This document shows, one piece after another, positions 10,393 through 18,075 of a DNA stretch of 64,000 bases (position 1 is its first letter; each line of letters starts with the position of its first letter). Location: the NCBI GenBank assembly GCA_918797485.1, contig CAKKNE010000003.1:4216001-4280000 (forward strand). The letters are read 5' to 3'. Source of the stretch: Pelagomonas calceolata. Lineage: Eukaryota > Sar > Pelagophyceae > Pelagomonadales > Pelagomonadaceae. Both the position numbers and the translations under genes were made by a program. Under the pieces are notes generated by a model. The model was given only the letters and a program-made list of their open reading frames with translations, was not told where the DNA came from and made no database searches.

Positions 10393-10750
10393 GGTGCGTG
10401 CGTCGCGGCGGCGGCGTTAGCGGATCGCGTCGGCGCTAGGCCATGATGTCTGATATATGGGGTGGCTGGTGGCGCGGGCGGCGCGGGGCAGCGCTGCGCC
10501 GCGGCGCACGACGAGTGGGCAGCGACCACAGCAGCTTCGCCGGGTGGCCAGCGGAGGGCTGGAGGCTGCCTCAAATCAGCTTGGCCGCTGCGCTTGCTAG
10601 TGTCTTACCCTCGCTAGGTATGAACTCTTCACGGTCTCTTTTTTTGTCGGGTGAATAGGTCTCGCCGCGCCGACGGCGTTCTGTTATTAACAACTTATTT
10701 CCAGCGACGTGACCAATACTTTTTTTCGGCGCTCAGGACCGATTTGCTGC
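10393..10750. other. Divergent intergenic region
   Basis: Upstream of the large ankyrin gene (minus) and of a small plus ORF. It contains one CTAG box (10597-10617) and no other recognisable signal. Confidence 0.5.
10597..10617 (+). promoter_or_regulatory. CTAG box 3
   Basis: Reads GCTAGTGTCTTAC then CCTCGCTAGG, the reverse orientation of boxes 1 and 2. It is 205 bp from the minus-strand ankyrin ATG and 134 bp from the ATG at 10751. Confidence 0.65.
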
Positions 10751-10942
10751 ATGGGTAGAGCCAACTCCCAAAACACAACCAAAAAGCGTATGGGTACGAA
10801 TCCCGACGCCTGGAAAAGAGAGCGCCCGACGCGCCGCCAGCCGCCGCCGACACTCCCCGTCGACGTCCACGGCGTCCTCTTCGTTATAATCGCGGCCGTC
10901 TTCGTCGTCTACCCGCTCGCGCGGTGGGCGCTCGGACAATGA
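10751..10942 (+). CDS. Small single-pass membrane ORF
   Basis: 63 residues: a basic hydrophilic head (MGRANSQNTTKKRMG...) and one membrane segment near the C-terminus (GVLFVIIAAVFVVYPLARWAL). Its stop overlaps the next ATG as ATGA. Alone it would be tail-anchored. Together with the sulfotransferase-like frame just downstream it has the layout of a type II Golgi enzyme (cytosolic tail, membrane anchor, luminal domain) broken across frames. MGRANS could be a myristoylation start, but this is weak. Confidence 0.4.
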   Translation: MGRANSQNTTKKRMGTNPDAWKRERPTRRQPPPTLPVDVHGVLFVIIAAVFVVYPLARWALGQ

Positions 10943-11551
10943 TGAGGTGGCTCCTCGCGACGCTCGCCCACGCCCAATTGGTAGTGGACTGGACGGCCAG
11001 GTCCACGTTCCAGAACGGCGCCGCCCTCAAAGCTAGATGCGCCCTCTACACGACCGTGACCTTCCACCGCACGTGAGACGTTTTGTGTGCTGCGCGAGCC
11101 GACGCAACACTTAGCGAGTGTCGCGGGCTACCACATGGGCCCCGACTCATCTAATCGATTGAGGCTGAACAACTGGATCCTCGACAAGTTTCAGAAGTAC
11201 GAAAGGGGCCAGTGGGACGGGCTCGGCGGGCACCTCTGGCCGCAGACGTATTTTACAAGGGACTGCGACGTCGTGCTGCGGTACGAGTCGCTCGCGTCGG
11301 ACTTGAATGCTCTCACGAGACGCGTCGGGTGCACGGTGCGGGCGCCTCGAGACTTCGTGAAGCCGCCCGGGTGGGGCTCGACGCGCGGCGATTTGGCGCC
11401 GTCGTTGAGCTACGAGGTCCTGGCCAAGGCCAAGGAACTCTACCGGGAGGACTACCTCCTCTACGAGCGGCTGCGGCGCATGGACGTCGGGGCCGGTGCG
11501 GGAATCATCGCGTCGACCCCCCACGCCGTCGCCGCGTTGTCTGGAACCTGA
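10939..11551 (+). pseudogene. Sulfotransferase-like remnant
   Basis: The frame from 11078 reads TFCVLREPTQHLASVAGYHM, resembling the 3'-phosphosulfate-binding segment of Golgi sulfotransferases (xxRxPxxRxxSxY). It continues HLWPQTYF, VVLRYESLASDL and a C-terminal YREDYLLYERL helix. Upstream, ATG 10939 opens a 45-codon frame (MMRWLLATLAHAQ...) that stops at 11074 in a different frame, one base out of register. No PAPS-binding P-loop is visible. It is either a decayed, N-truncated gene or a spliced gene whose introns I cannot place. Confidence 0.35.
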
Positions 11552-11618
11552 TGTACACACAGGTCGACACAATCGTGGGCGCGTCAGTCGTCGGCACGAT
11601 CTATAGTGATTAAATATT

Positions 11619-12419
11619 TTACAGCTTAAGGGTCGATTGCAAATCCTCGAACGCCTGCGTCTGCGCGGCCTGCGTCTCGCGTAATGACTTCATCAACCTC
11701 TCTTCATGCTCGGCCATTTCTCTGATCAACCGTTGCGCTTCCAGCGCGCGCGCCGTCTCCGCGTCCACCGCGTCCGCGTACTGCTGCTTGACCCGTCGCT
11801 CGCGCTCCGCCCGCCGCTCCTCCTTGACCTGGCGATGCCGTTCATGCGCCTCGCGTCCGATCAAGTTGAGCGTCCGGTGCTTGGCCTGGAGGTTCACCAT
11901 GTCGCGCTCGTGGCGCGCGTTCAGCTCGGCCAGCGTCTGCTTGACCTTGTTGGAGGTGTCGCGCCGTCTAGATTCGGCCAGAGCTCTACTAGCACGAATA
12001 TGCTCCCGTTGCGAGACCTTCGCCGTCGTCACGGCCTGCTGCAGGGCCGAGATCGTGATCTCGCGCTCGGCCTTGAGCCGTTTTTTTTGCTCCGCGAAGA
12101 GCAAATTGCGTTTTTTGAGGGCCATGATCTCCGACGTCCGCGACTTCGTCTCCGCGATTTTTTTGCGGGCGCGCTCCTCCGCGAGCTGGAGGTGCTGGAT
12201 GCGGTTCGCGAGGAGCTTCATGTCCGCCTCGGAGCGGATGCGCTGGTTCTTCGCGTCGCACATGACGCTCGTCGTCGAGGCCGCGGGCCAGATGTGCCGC
12301 GCGGACGCGCCGTGGCCCGGCTGCGTCTCCTCTAATACTTGACTCCGCTGCACTTCGACGGTCATGTCGGCGGCGGGCGTCGTCTCGGCGGCGGGCTCGG
12401 CGGCCGCTGCCTCGGCCAT
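11619..12419 (-). CDS. Coiled-coil protein
   Basis: 266 residues. The N-terminal ~50 residues are Ala/Glu-rich. From ~55 to the end it is almost continuous charged helix (RIRSEADMKLLANRIQHLQL, EERARKKIAETKSRTSEIMAL, RRAERERRVKQQYADAV), i.e. a long coiled coil. This composition is common in basal body, flagellar or cytoskeletal proteins, but no family motif is certain. Its upstream region carries four GGCAGCCT repeats. Confidence 0.75.
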   Translation of the reverse strand: MAEAAAAEPAAETTPAADMTVEVQRSQVLEETQPGHGASARHIWPAASTTSVMCDAKNQRIRSEADMKLLANRIQHLQLAEERARKKIAETKSRTSEIMALKKRNLLFAEQKKRLKAEREITISALQQAVTTAKVSQREHIRASRALAESRRRDTSNKVKQTLAELNARHERDMVNLQAKHRTLNLIGREAHERHRQVKEERRAERERRVKQQYADAVDAETARALEAQRLIREMAEHEERLMKSLRETQAAQTQAFEDLQSTLKL

Positions 12420-12710
12420 CGTCGCGTGTCTCCGCTAGTCGCGGTCACAAGGGCAGCCTCGGCGCTGCTTGGACTGTTCTGGGCAGCCTCCGCGCTTCGC
12501 GGCGCGTGAAGGCAGCCTCGCAAAGGGCCGGGTTTGGCCTCTACGTGTTTGTGCGGTGCCGGCAAAGGGCAGCCTTCGGCGGCGCTAGTTACGTGCGCGA
12601 CGTCGGTGGTGCTTAGCTCCTCGCGTGCGCAGCGTTCGGCGTCGCTCCCGCGTCTCACGGCAACGAGGCGGCGCTCCAGCGCGGCGCTCACTAGAAGTTA
12701 CTTAGGATAC
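12420..12710. other. Divergent upstream region with GGCAGCCTC repeats
   Basis: Between the coiled-coil gene start and a doubtful small plus ORF. It contains the repeats listed next and no CTAG box. Confidence 0.5.
12452..12576 (+). repeat. Four spaced copies of GGCAGCCT(C)
   Basis: Copies at 12452, 12482, 12511 and 12568; the first three are GGCAGCCTC followed by G or C, the last is GGCAGCCTT. Spacing is 30, 29 and 57 bp (about one and two units of 29). This regular phasing upstream of 12419 suggests a regulatory array or a decayed tandem repeat. Confidence 0.5.
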
Positions 12711-12956
12711 ATGGCGACTCGCGGCGCCGCAGCGGCCCCCGGCGTTCCCCGGGCCACGCAAGTCTCGGCGCGGAGACCTGCGGCCCCGGCGGACGCACCT
12801 TCGCCGGCCCGCGCGGCGCGGCCGCGGACCGGGATCAGGTACTCCTACTCGCAGCCCGGCCGCATGTCTCCGCGTCGAGCCCTACGCCGTCGACGCGACA
12901 TCCCCCGGCGGCAAGAGCCCTGCTCGACGACGAATAAAACACACCACACTTATTAA
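12711..12956 (+). CDS. Doubtful small basic ORF
   Basis: 81 residues, Ala/Arg/Pro-rich, with one less biased stretch (PRTGIRYSYSQPGR). Near its 3' end the DNA reads TACGCCGTCGACGCGACAT, an introner-like core, so the real gene (if any) may be spliced here and end differently. GC bias alone could produce this frame. Confidence 0.25.
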   Translation: MATRGAAAAPGVPRATQVSARRPAAPADAPSPARAARPRTGIRYSYSQPGRMSPRRALRRRRDIPRRQEPCSTTNKTHHTY

Positions 12957-12960
12957 ACAA

Positions 12961-14070
12961 CTACCGCGCCATGTAGAACTGGCGCCAGACCGCGCGCGCC
13001 GCGTGGAATATCGTAGCGTGGCGCCGCGCCAGGCGACGTCGATCCCGATCGTAGCCGCCGCCGATGACGGTCGCCACAGGTATTGAACGAGAAGCACATT
13101 CGCGTAGCACCGCCGTGTCGCGCGCCAGCATGCCCGCGTCAGTCAACTCCAGATGACCCAATCCATCGACTTCATGCGCGTCCGCGCCCGCATCATACAG
13201 GACTAACGTAGGTTCAAAGGAGTCCAGGATCGCCGGTAGATTGACAGAGATAGCGTCCAACATCTCCGCATCCCCACTCCCACGTTCCAGGGCCGTATCT
13301 AGCGACGACCGGTCCTTCCCCAAATGGGGCGCGTGCTTCTCGCTGAAGCCGAAGGGGAAATTCACAGAACAGTGCACCGACCACGTATAACAGCGGTCAT
13401 GACCCTGCAAAATCTGCGCCGTGCCGTCGCCCTGGTGGACGTCGAGGTCGACAATTAACACCCTCGCTGTCGCACTCCGTGCGCACTCGTCGAGTGCTGT
13501 GACGGCCAGGTCGTTGTAGATCGTGTAGCCGGAGCCGTACGTTTTGTGGGCGTGGTGCGTCCCGCCGCCCAGTTGGCACGCGAGGCCGTGCTTGAGAGCT
13601 AGATCCCTAGCTCGTAACGTGCCGGCTATTTCTAACCTTGTACGTCTCATCAGCAGCGCGTGGTCCGGCCGCGCCACGAAGCCAATCCGCCGCCAGAGCG
13701 AAACCTCGAGGGAATCGCCCTCGATGGCCTCCACATAACTCGCATCATGGGCCCTCCGGATGGCCGCATCTAGGACACTACTGTTGGCTTCATCCCGGGG
13801 AGCGAAGAGCTCGGTCTCGCTCGTTACCAGTCCCGCGTCAATAAGTTCTCGTCGCAAATCATCAAATTTCCACATGGCGAAGCGGTGCGTGACCGGCCAG
13901 GGGATGCTGAGCTCCGGATGCCACACGAACGGCGGCGCCTGCCGCGTCCAGGCGGCGCCCGCCGCGGCCGACGAGTAGCCCGGCGGCGCGGGCGCCGGTT
14001 GTATCATCTCGGCTTGCGTGGCGAAGAGGCGGCCGCATCGTATTGTAGCGACGGCGCGGCGGAAGAGCAT
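12961..14070 (-). CDS. Histone deacetylase-like protein, class IV-like
   Basis: 369 residues from ATG 14070; an in-frame ATG at 14199 would add 43 unconvincing residues. Zn-deacetylase motifs appear in order: GGGTHHAHKTYGSGYTIYND (active-site His pair), VLIVDLDVHQGDGTA (Zn ligands Asp and His), WSVHCSVNFPF, YDAGADAHEVDGLGHL (third Zn ligand and loop) and VIGGGYDRD (end Gly/Tyr). The single compact domain and D-x-H-Q-G-D-G resemble HDAC11/class IV and related bacterial deacetylases. The start MLFRRAVATIRCGRLFATQ looks like a mitochondrial presequence, so the substrate may be an organellar protein or acyl-amine and not histone. Confidence 0.88.
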   Translation of the reverse strand: MLFRRAVATIRCGRLFATQAEMIQPAPAPPGYSSAAAGAAWTRQAPPFVWHPELSIPWPVTHRFAMWKFDDLRRELIDAGLVTSETELFAPRDEANSSVLDAAIRRAHDASYVEAIEGDSLEVSLWRRIGFVARPDHALLMRRTRLEIAGTLRARDLALKHGLACQLGGGTHHAHKTYGSGYTIYNDLAVTALDECARSATARVLIVDLDVHQGDGTAQILQGHDRCYTWSVHCSVNFPFGFSEKHAPHLGKDRSSLDTALERGSGDAEMLDAISVNLPAILDSFEPTLVLYDAGADAHEVDGLGHLELTDAGMLARDTAVLRECASRSIPVATVIGGGYDRDRRRLARRHATIFHAARAVWRQFYMAR

Positions 14071-14407
14071 CTCTTTGCTGCACGCACCCTGCTCAGTGGT
14101 CGTGCTCCTCTCTCTGCAGCACAGCACGGCAGTCTGCGCTGCGCAGCCGTTATCGCCGCGAGAGCTGGATGTACGCGTTCGGTCGTGACCTCTGAGCACC
14201 AGTGCGGTGCTTCGGCACTCCTAGATTTGCCAGCGCGGCTCGCACACAAGCGCCAGCCTCGAGGCAAAACTTGAAAGCCACGCTGGCGTTGGCATAGAGC
14301 TGCGAGACGCGACTCGAACTTGCCGTCGCGGCGTCCACGCACTCGTCTGTGAGGTGCGACACGGCAGCATCGCTTGCGCGCATCCGTACGGCGGTGCACC
14401 CCCAGCG
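14071..14407. other. Divergent intergenic region
   Basis: Shared upstream region of the deacetylase and the DUF4336 gene. I see no CTAG box or repeat here. Confidence 0.5.
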
Positions 14408-15715
14408 ATGGCACCAAAAGCCACCCTGCTCCTTTGCGCTGCCGTCGCGGCCGTCGACGGCTGGAAGGCGCCTCCCCGAAAACTGCTCAAGCCCCTCGCC
14501 ACGAAGCTGCTCGAGGCGTCGTTAGCCGTAGGCACGATAAGTGCGCTGCCGGCCGACGCGGCGCCGCCGCAGCAACAACACGCGCCCTCGCGCAAGTACC
14601 TCTTCGTGACGGGCTTCCCGTTCCCGCTCGGGCCGATCACGGAGAGAAGGACTGTTAAATCAGAACTTGTGAAAGGCAAGGTCTACGGATTTGTGCAGGA
14701 GCTGCGCCTGAGCGGAATCACCGCGAATTCTCGATGTACGGTGTTTCGCACAAAAGACAACGACCTGATCGTCTACGACCCCGTGGCGCCGACGGACGAG
14801 TTCCTCCAACAACTAGCATCGTTAAACGGGCGCGTGACGCACATTCTGTTAGGGGCAACGACGTATGAACACAAGGCCTTCGTCGGGCCCTTTTCCCGGA
14901 AATTTCCTTCCGCAAAAGTGTGGGCCGTGCCCGACCAGTGGGCCTGGCCCTTGGATTTGGCGCCGAAGGCGCTGGGCATCTTCGCAGACGGCGACCTGAT
15001 TGACTCGGCATCGTCAGCCTCGACCTACCCAGATGATTTTAGGGAAGAGTTCGAGGTGAAACTACTCAGACCGTCTCAGAGGTTAGGTCTCGGGTATGCC
15101 GCGTCGGAAGCAGCCTTGTATCACAAACCGACTCATACGTTAGCTCTCACTGATGCTATCGTTAATGTACCGGCAAAACCTACTCAAGACTACGAGGCCG
15201 ACAATCTGAGAGGCGTCGGCGCCGACGCCAAGACGGATAAATCTCTGGGGCAGCTCGTGCTCGCGCTGCTACGACTGACGGATTTCGAGGGTGGACGGGA
15301 CATCGTCGACGCGTACTGGTCAAAACCATCATCATCCGACTCCTTACAACGCGGCTGGGAGCGCAACGTGTTACTGTCCCTCTTCTTCGGGCCGGCACCT
15401 CAATCCATCGTCGAGCCGCACGCGTCTTTCTCCAAGCTGCCGGGCGCGTGGCGCGTCGCGCCCGTGACCGAAACCTTAGTCTACAAGTCCGACCGCGTCC
15501 GGCCCGAATTACAGAGGTGGGTCGACGACGTTTCGAAGTGGGACTTTACGTACGTCGCGCCGGCGCACTTCGAAGCTGGGAAGGGGTCGCCCTCCGAGTG
15601 GAAGAAGGCCTTCGGGCCCGTGTTGAATGGTGAGCGGGACCCGGCCTACTCCGCGGGCGACCTGCGGCTGCTCGAGACGCTGTCGGCGGCGATTCAAAAA
15701 GCGGGCGTAATTTAG
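14408..15715 (+). CDS. DUF4336 family plastid protein
   Basis: 435 residues, intronless. The start MAPKATLLLCAAVAAVDGW is a signal peptide, and KAPPRKLLKPLATK a basic transit region, consistent with plastid import in a secondary alga. Family signatures include TVFRTKDNDLIVYDPVAPTD, THILLGATTYEHKAFVGPF, FPSAKVWAVPDQWAWPLDL and a C-terminal WDFTYVAPAHFEAGKGSP. This is DUF4336, present in plants, algae and cyanobacteria. The region around YEHKAFVGPF resembles a degraded metallo-beta-lactamase fold by family lore. Biochemical role unknown. Confidence 0.85.
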   Translation: MAPKATLLLCAAVAAVDGWKAPPRKLLKPLATKLLEASLAVGTISALPADAAPPQQQHAPSRKYLFVTGFPFPLGPITERRTVKSELVKGKVYGFVQELRLSGITANSRCTVFRTKDNDLIVYDPVAPTDEFLQQLASLNGRVTHILLGATTYEHKAFVGPFSRKFPSAKVWAVPDQWAWPLDLAPKALGIFADGDLIDSASSASTYPDDFREEFEVKLLRPSQRLGLGYAASEAALYHKPTHTLALTDAIVNVPAKPTQDYEADNLRGVGADAKTDKSLGQLVLALLRLTDFEGGRDIVDAYWSKPSSSDSLQRGWERNVLLSLFFGPAPQSIVEPHASFSKLPGAWRVAPVTETLVYKSDRVRPELQRWVDDVSKWDFTYVAPAHFEAGKGSPSEWKKAFGPVLNGERDPAYSAGDLRLLETLSAAIQKAGVI

Positions 15716-15750
15716 TTTATGTGGTATCTATACAGGACGGGGCGAAGGGC

Positions 15751-16146
15751 CTAGCGCGACGACAGCGGCTTGCGCCCGGCCGACGCTTGCACGCGCGGCT
15801 GCTTCTTCGGTACTTCGAGGGCAACGGGCTGCATGAACCCCGTCGCCAGCGCAGCGACGAAGGCGACGAGCACCGCCAGCAGCAGCGGCAGCCGCGACCG
15901 TTGCGGCGGCGGCGCCGGCGCCTCGTCCTCGAGGCCCAGGTACACGGCGGCTTCTTTCCGCGCTTTCTCGGTCTCCGGGAACCACTCGTCGCCGGGCGTC
16001 GCTTCTACTCCTCCGGGCGACGGCGGGCACGTTTTCGTCGCCGGAGCCGAGACCAGGGAGTCCTCGTCGTCGTCGACGGTCGAGACGCTGCAGCCGAGCG
16101 CCGCCGCGAGGTCGTCGAGGACCTGGCTGCCCGTGCCCGTCGCCAT
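15751..16146 (-). CDS. Small tail-region membrane protein, unknown
   Basis: 131 residues from ATG 16146. An acidic N-terminus (VDDDEDS, EATPGDEWFPETEKARKEAAVYLGLED) leads to one membrane segment at ~86-105 (LPLLLAVLVAFVAALATGFM) and a basic 26-residue tail. No family recognised. It converges on the DUF4336 gene with 35 bp between stops, so the two 3' UTRs probably overlap. Confidence 0.6.
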   Translation of the reverse strand: MATGTGSQVLDDLAAALGCSVSTVDDDEDSLVSAPATKTCPPSPGGVEATPGDEWFPETEKARKEAAVYLGLEDEAPAPPPQRSRLPLLLAVLVAFVAALATGFMQPVALEVPKKQPRVQASAGRKPLSSR

Positions 16147-16641
16147 TGTTCGGTCCTTATATGGGGGAGCTCCGCTGCCGGCGCGCTGTCGACGCGCGCG
16201 CTGCTTGGTTTGATCTCCCGGGCGCGTCGACGACGCCCGGGGTCGGCCGCGTCGTCGAGTTCGTTGAAATACGGGCGGCTCCCAGCGCCGAATCGCGCTG
16301 TTCCTTGGCAGCGCCTGATGGGAGAGCCGGACCGGAGAGCCCCGGCCGGGCTGCCCCAAGGAAGCATTGAGCCGTCGACGGGACGTGCCACTGGTCGGGA
16401 GGCATCGCAGGGAGGTCTGCGTAAACGCGATAAAACCCGCGCTCTGGCCCTCAAAAGCTGTTGTGAGGCTGCGGCCCAAAAGACCTCGTAGGAATCGCGC
16501 ACAAACGACCACGGATCATTACTGCTCGCCTGCGCACCGTGCTGGCACGCCTCGGTGATCTCCAACCGTCGCGACCTCGGCACAGCCTCTGCACACAATA
16601 CGCAGCACACCGTCGCGCACTGCTCACGCCGAGTGTCACCA
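16147..16641. other. Divergent intergenic region, 495 bp
   Basis: Upstream of the small membrane gene and the coiled-coil gene at 16642. No CTAG box, repeat or credible ORF seen. Confidence 0.5.
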
Positions 16642-17811
16642 ATGGAGGACACACCACCAAGCAGCACCACGCCGGCCCTCCGCGGCTTCGACATAGGAGC
16701 CGACCGCCGCAGCGTCGCGCGCGTCAAGGGAGGCACCTACGAGGGCGTCGTCCAGGAGAAGGACGACTTCTCCTGGGAGCCCAGAAGGTGGTCGATCAGA
16801 CCCGCGCGGCTCCTCTATGCCTACGCACCAAATAGCAACGAGCCGTCCGTGATCTACGACGTCGACGCGTTCCCGCGCACGGAATTGAATAAGGAGGTGG
16901 CGTGGGAGGGCGCGGTCCGGGCGCGGTTCCGCGACGGCGACGAGCTTTTGAGGTTCAAACGCGGACTGGAGGAGGCCGACTGTTCGAAATGGCGGCGCCG
17001 CGCCGATGCTTCTGAAGCTAAAGCAGCGGCCTATGAGGCGCTGGCGGCGCAGCATAGAAGGCGCTTCGTCGAGGCCGAGGCGGCGCGCGACGCGGCCGCT
17101 CAAAACGTGCGCTTGGAGAGCGAAAGGGCGGACGAGCTCGAGGCGGCGTTGCATGACGCGCGTGATGACGACGCGCCGCGGTCCTCCACAAGAGCTCGGC
17201 CGCGCGAGGCGTCAAAAGCGATCGCGCGCGCGCGCGACGATATTGTAGATGACGCGCGCGCGGCTTCCGCAGCGAATGACGCCCGTTTGGTTGAGGCCCT
17301 CGCCGACGTGCGCGCCGCGCATGAAGAACGGGACGCGACGCGGCGCCGGTGCGAGGCCGCGGAGGAATCGAGGAGGGACCTCGAGGCGCGCCTCGCGGAC
17401 TTCACTGTGAATGGGCGCGGCGGCGAGGAGCTCCAGCGGTGCAAGAAGGAGCGCAAGGTGCTGATCCGGGCCGTCCGGGAGCTGCGGCGGCGCGTGCGCA
17501 AGTTAAGAGAGGCCGACCGCAAGGCCGACGCCGTGTCGGCCTACTGGGGGTCCGGCCAGGAGCCCGTCGTCGCCTCCACGCAACGCGCCGACGACGACTG
17601 GATCGAGGTCTACCTAAAGGAGCTCCACGTCTCCGACGACGAGGACGAGGCGCCGCCTGCACCACCGCCTTCACTACCACGGGACGGGGACGCCTTCGAC
17701 GCCGCGGCGGCCGCGGCGCGGGACACGGCGGCGGCGGCGGCGCGCTTCGTGCGCGCGCGGCTGCCGGCGCCCTCGCCGACGACGCGGGAGCCGCGGGTCG
17801 AGGCCATTTGA
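16642..17811 (+). CDS. Coiled-coil protein with possible PH-like head
   Basis: 389 residues from ATG 16642. Residues ~28-100 (GTYEGVVQEKDDFSW, PRRWSIRPARLLYAYAP, VIYDVDAFPRTEL ... ELLRFKRGLEEA) have the strand pattern of a pleckstrin-homology-like domain, weakly. From ~105 to ~300 it is charged Ala/Arg/Glu coiled coil. The C-terminus is acidic then Ala-rich. Function unknown; a membrane- or cytoskeleton-linked scaffold is a guess. Confidence 0.7.
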   Translation: MEDTPPSSTTPALRGFDIGADRRSVARVKGGTYEGVVQEKDDFSWEPRRWSIRPARLLYAYAPNSNEPSVIYDVDAFPRTELNKEVAWEGAVRARFRDGDELLRFKRGLEEADCSKWRRRADASEAKAAAYEALAAQHRRRFVEAEAARDAAAQNVRLESERADELEAALHDARDDDAPRSSTRARPREASKAIARARDDIVDDARAASAANDARLVEALADVRAAHEERDATRRRCEAAEESRRDLEARLADFTVNGRGGEELQRCKKERKVLIRAVRELRRRVRKLREADRKADAVSAYWGSGQEPVVASTQRADDDWIEVYLKELHVSDDEDEAPPAPPPSLPRDGDAFDAAAAAARDTAAAAARFVRARLPAPSPTTREPRVEAI

Positions 17812-18075
17812 GTTAGGGTGTTGTTTGTTGTTTACTATAGTGCTAGTGGTGCTTCGATACGAGTCCGCGAGAGTGGTCTGTCTGGGGTCGAGCGCGGCGG
17901 CCTCGCTCGTCGCGCCGGCCTGCGAGTAGCGGGCCCGCGACCGCAGTAGGTCTCGAGGAAGGAAGAGATACGTCCGGGCGCGGTAGACGGCTCTGGTGAT
18001 TGCGTGCGGGTACAAGCCTTTTTCAGCGGCTCAAGCCGGCTTGCACGCGCCCGGACCGCTTCTGTTATATAGATC

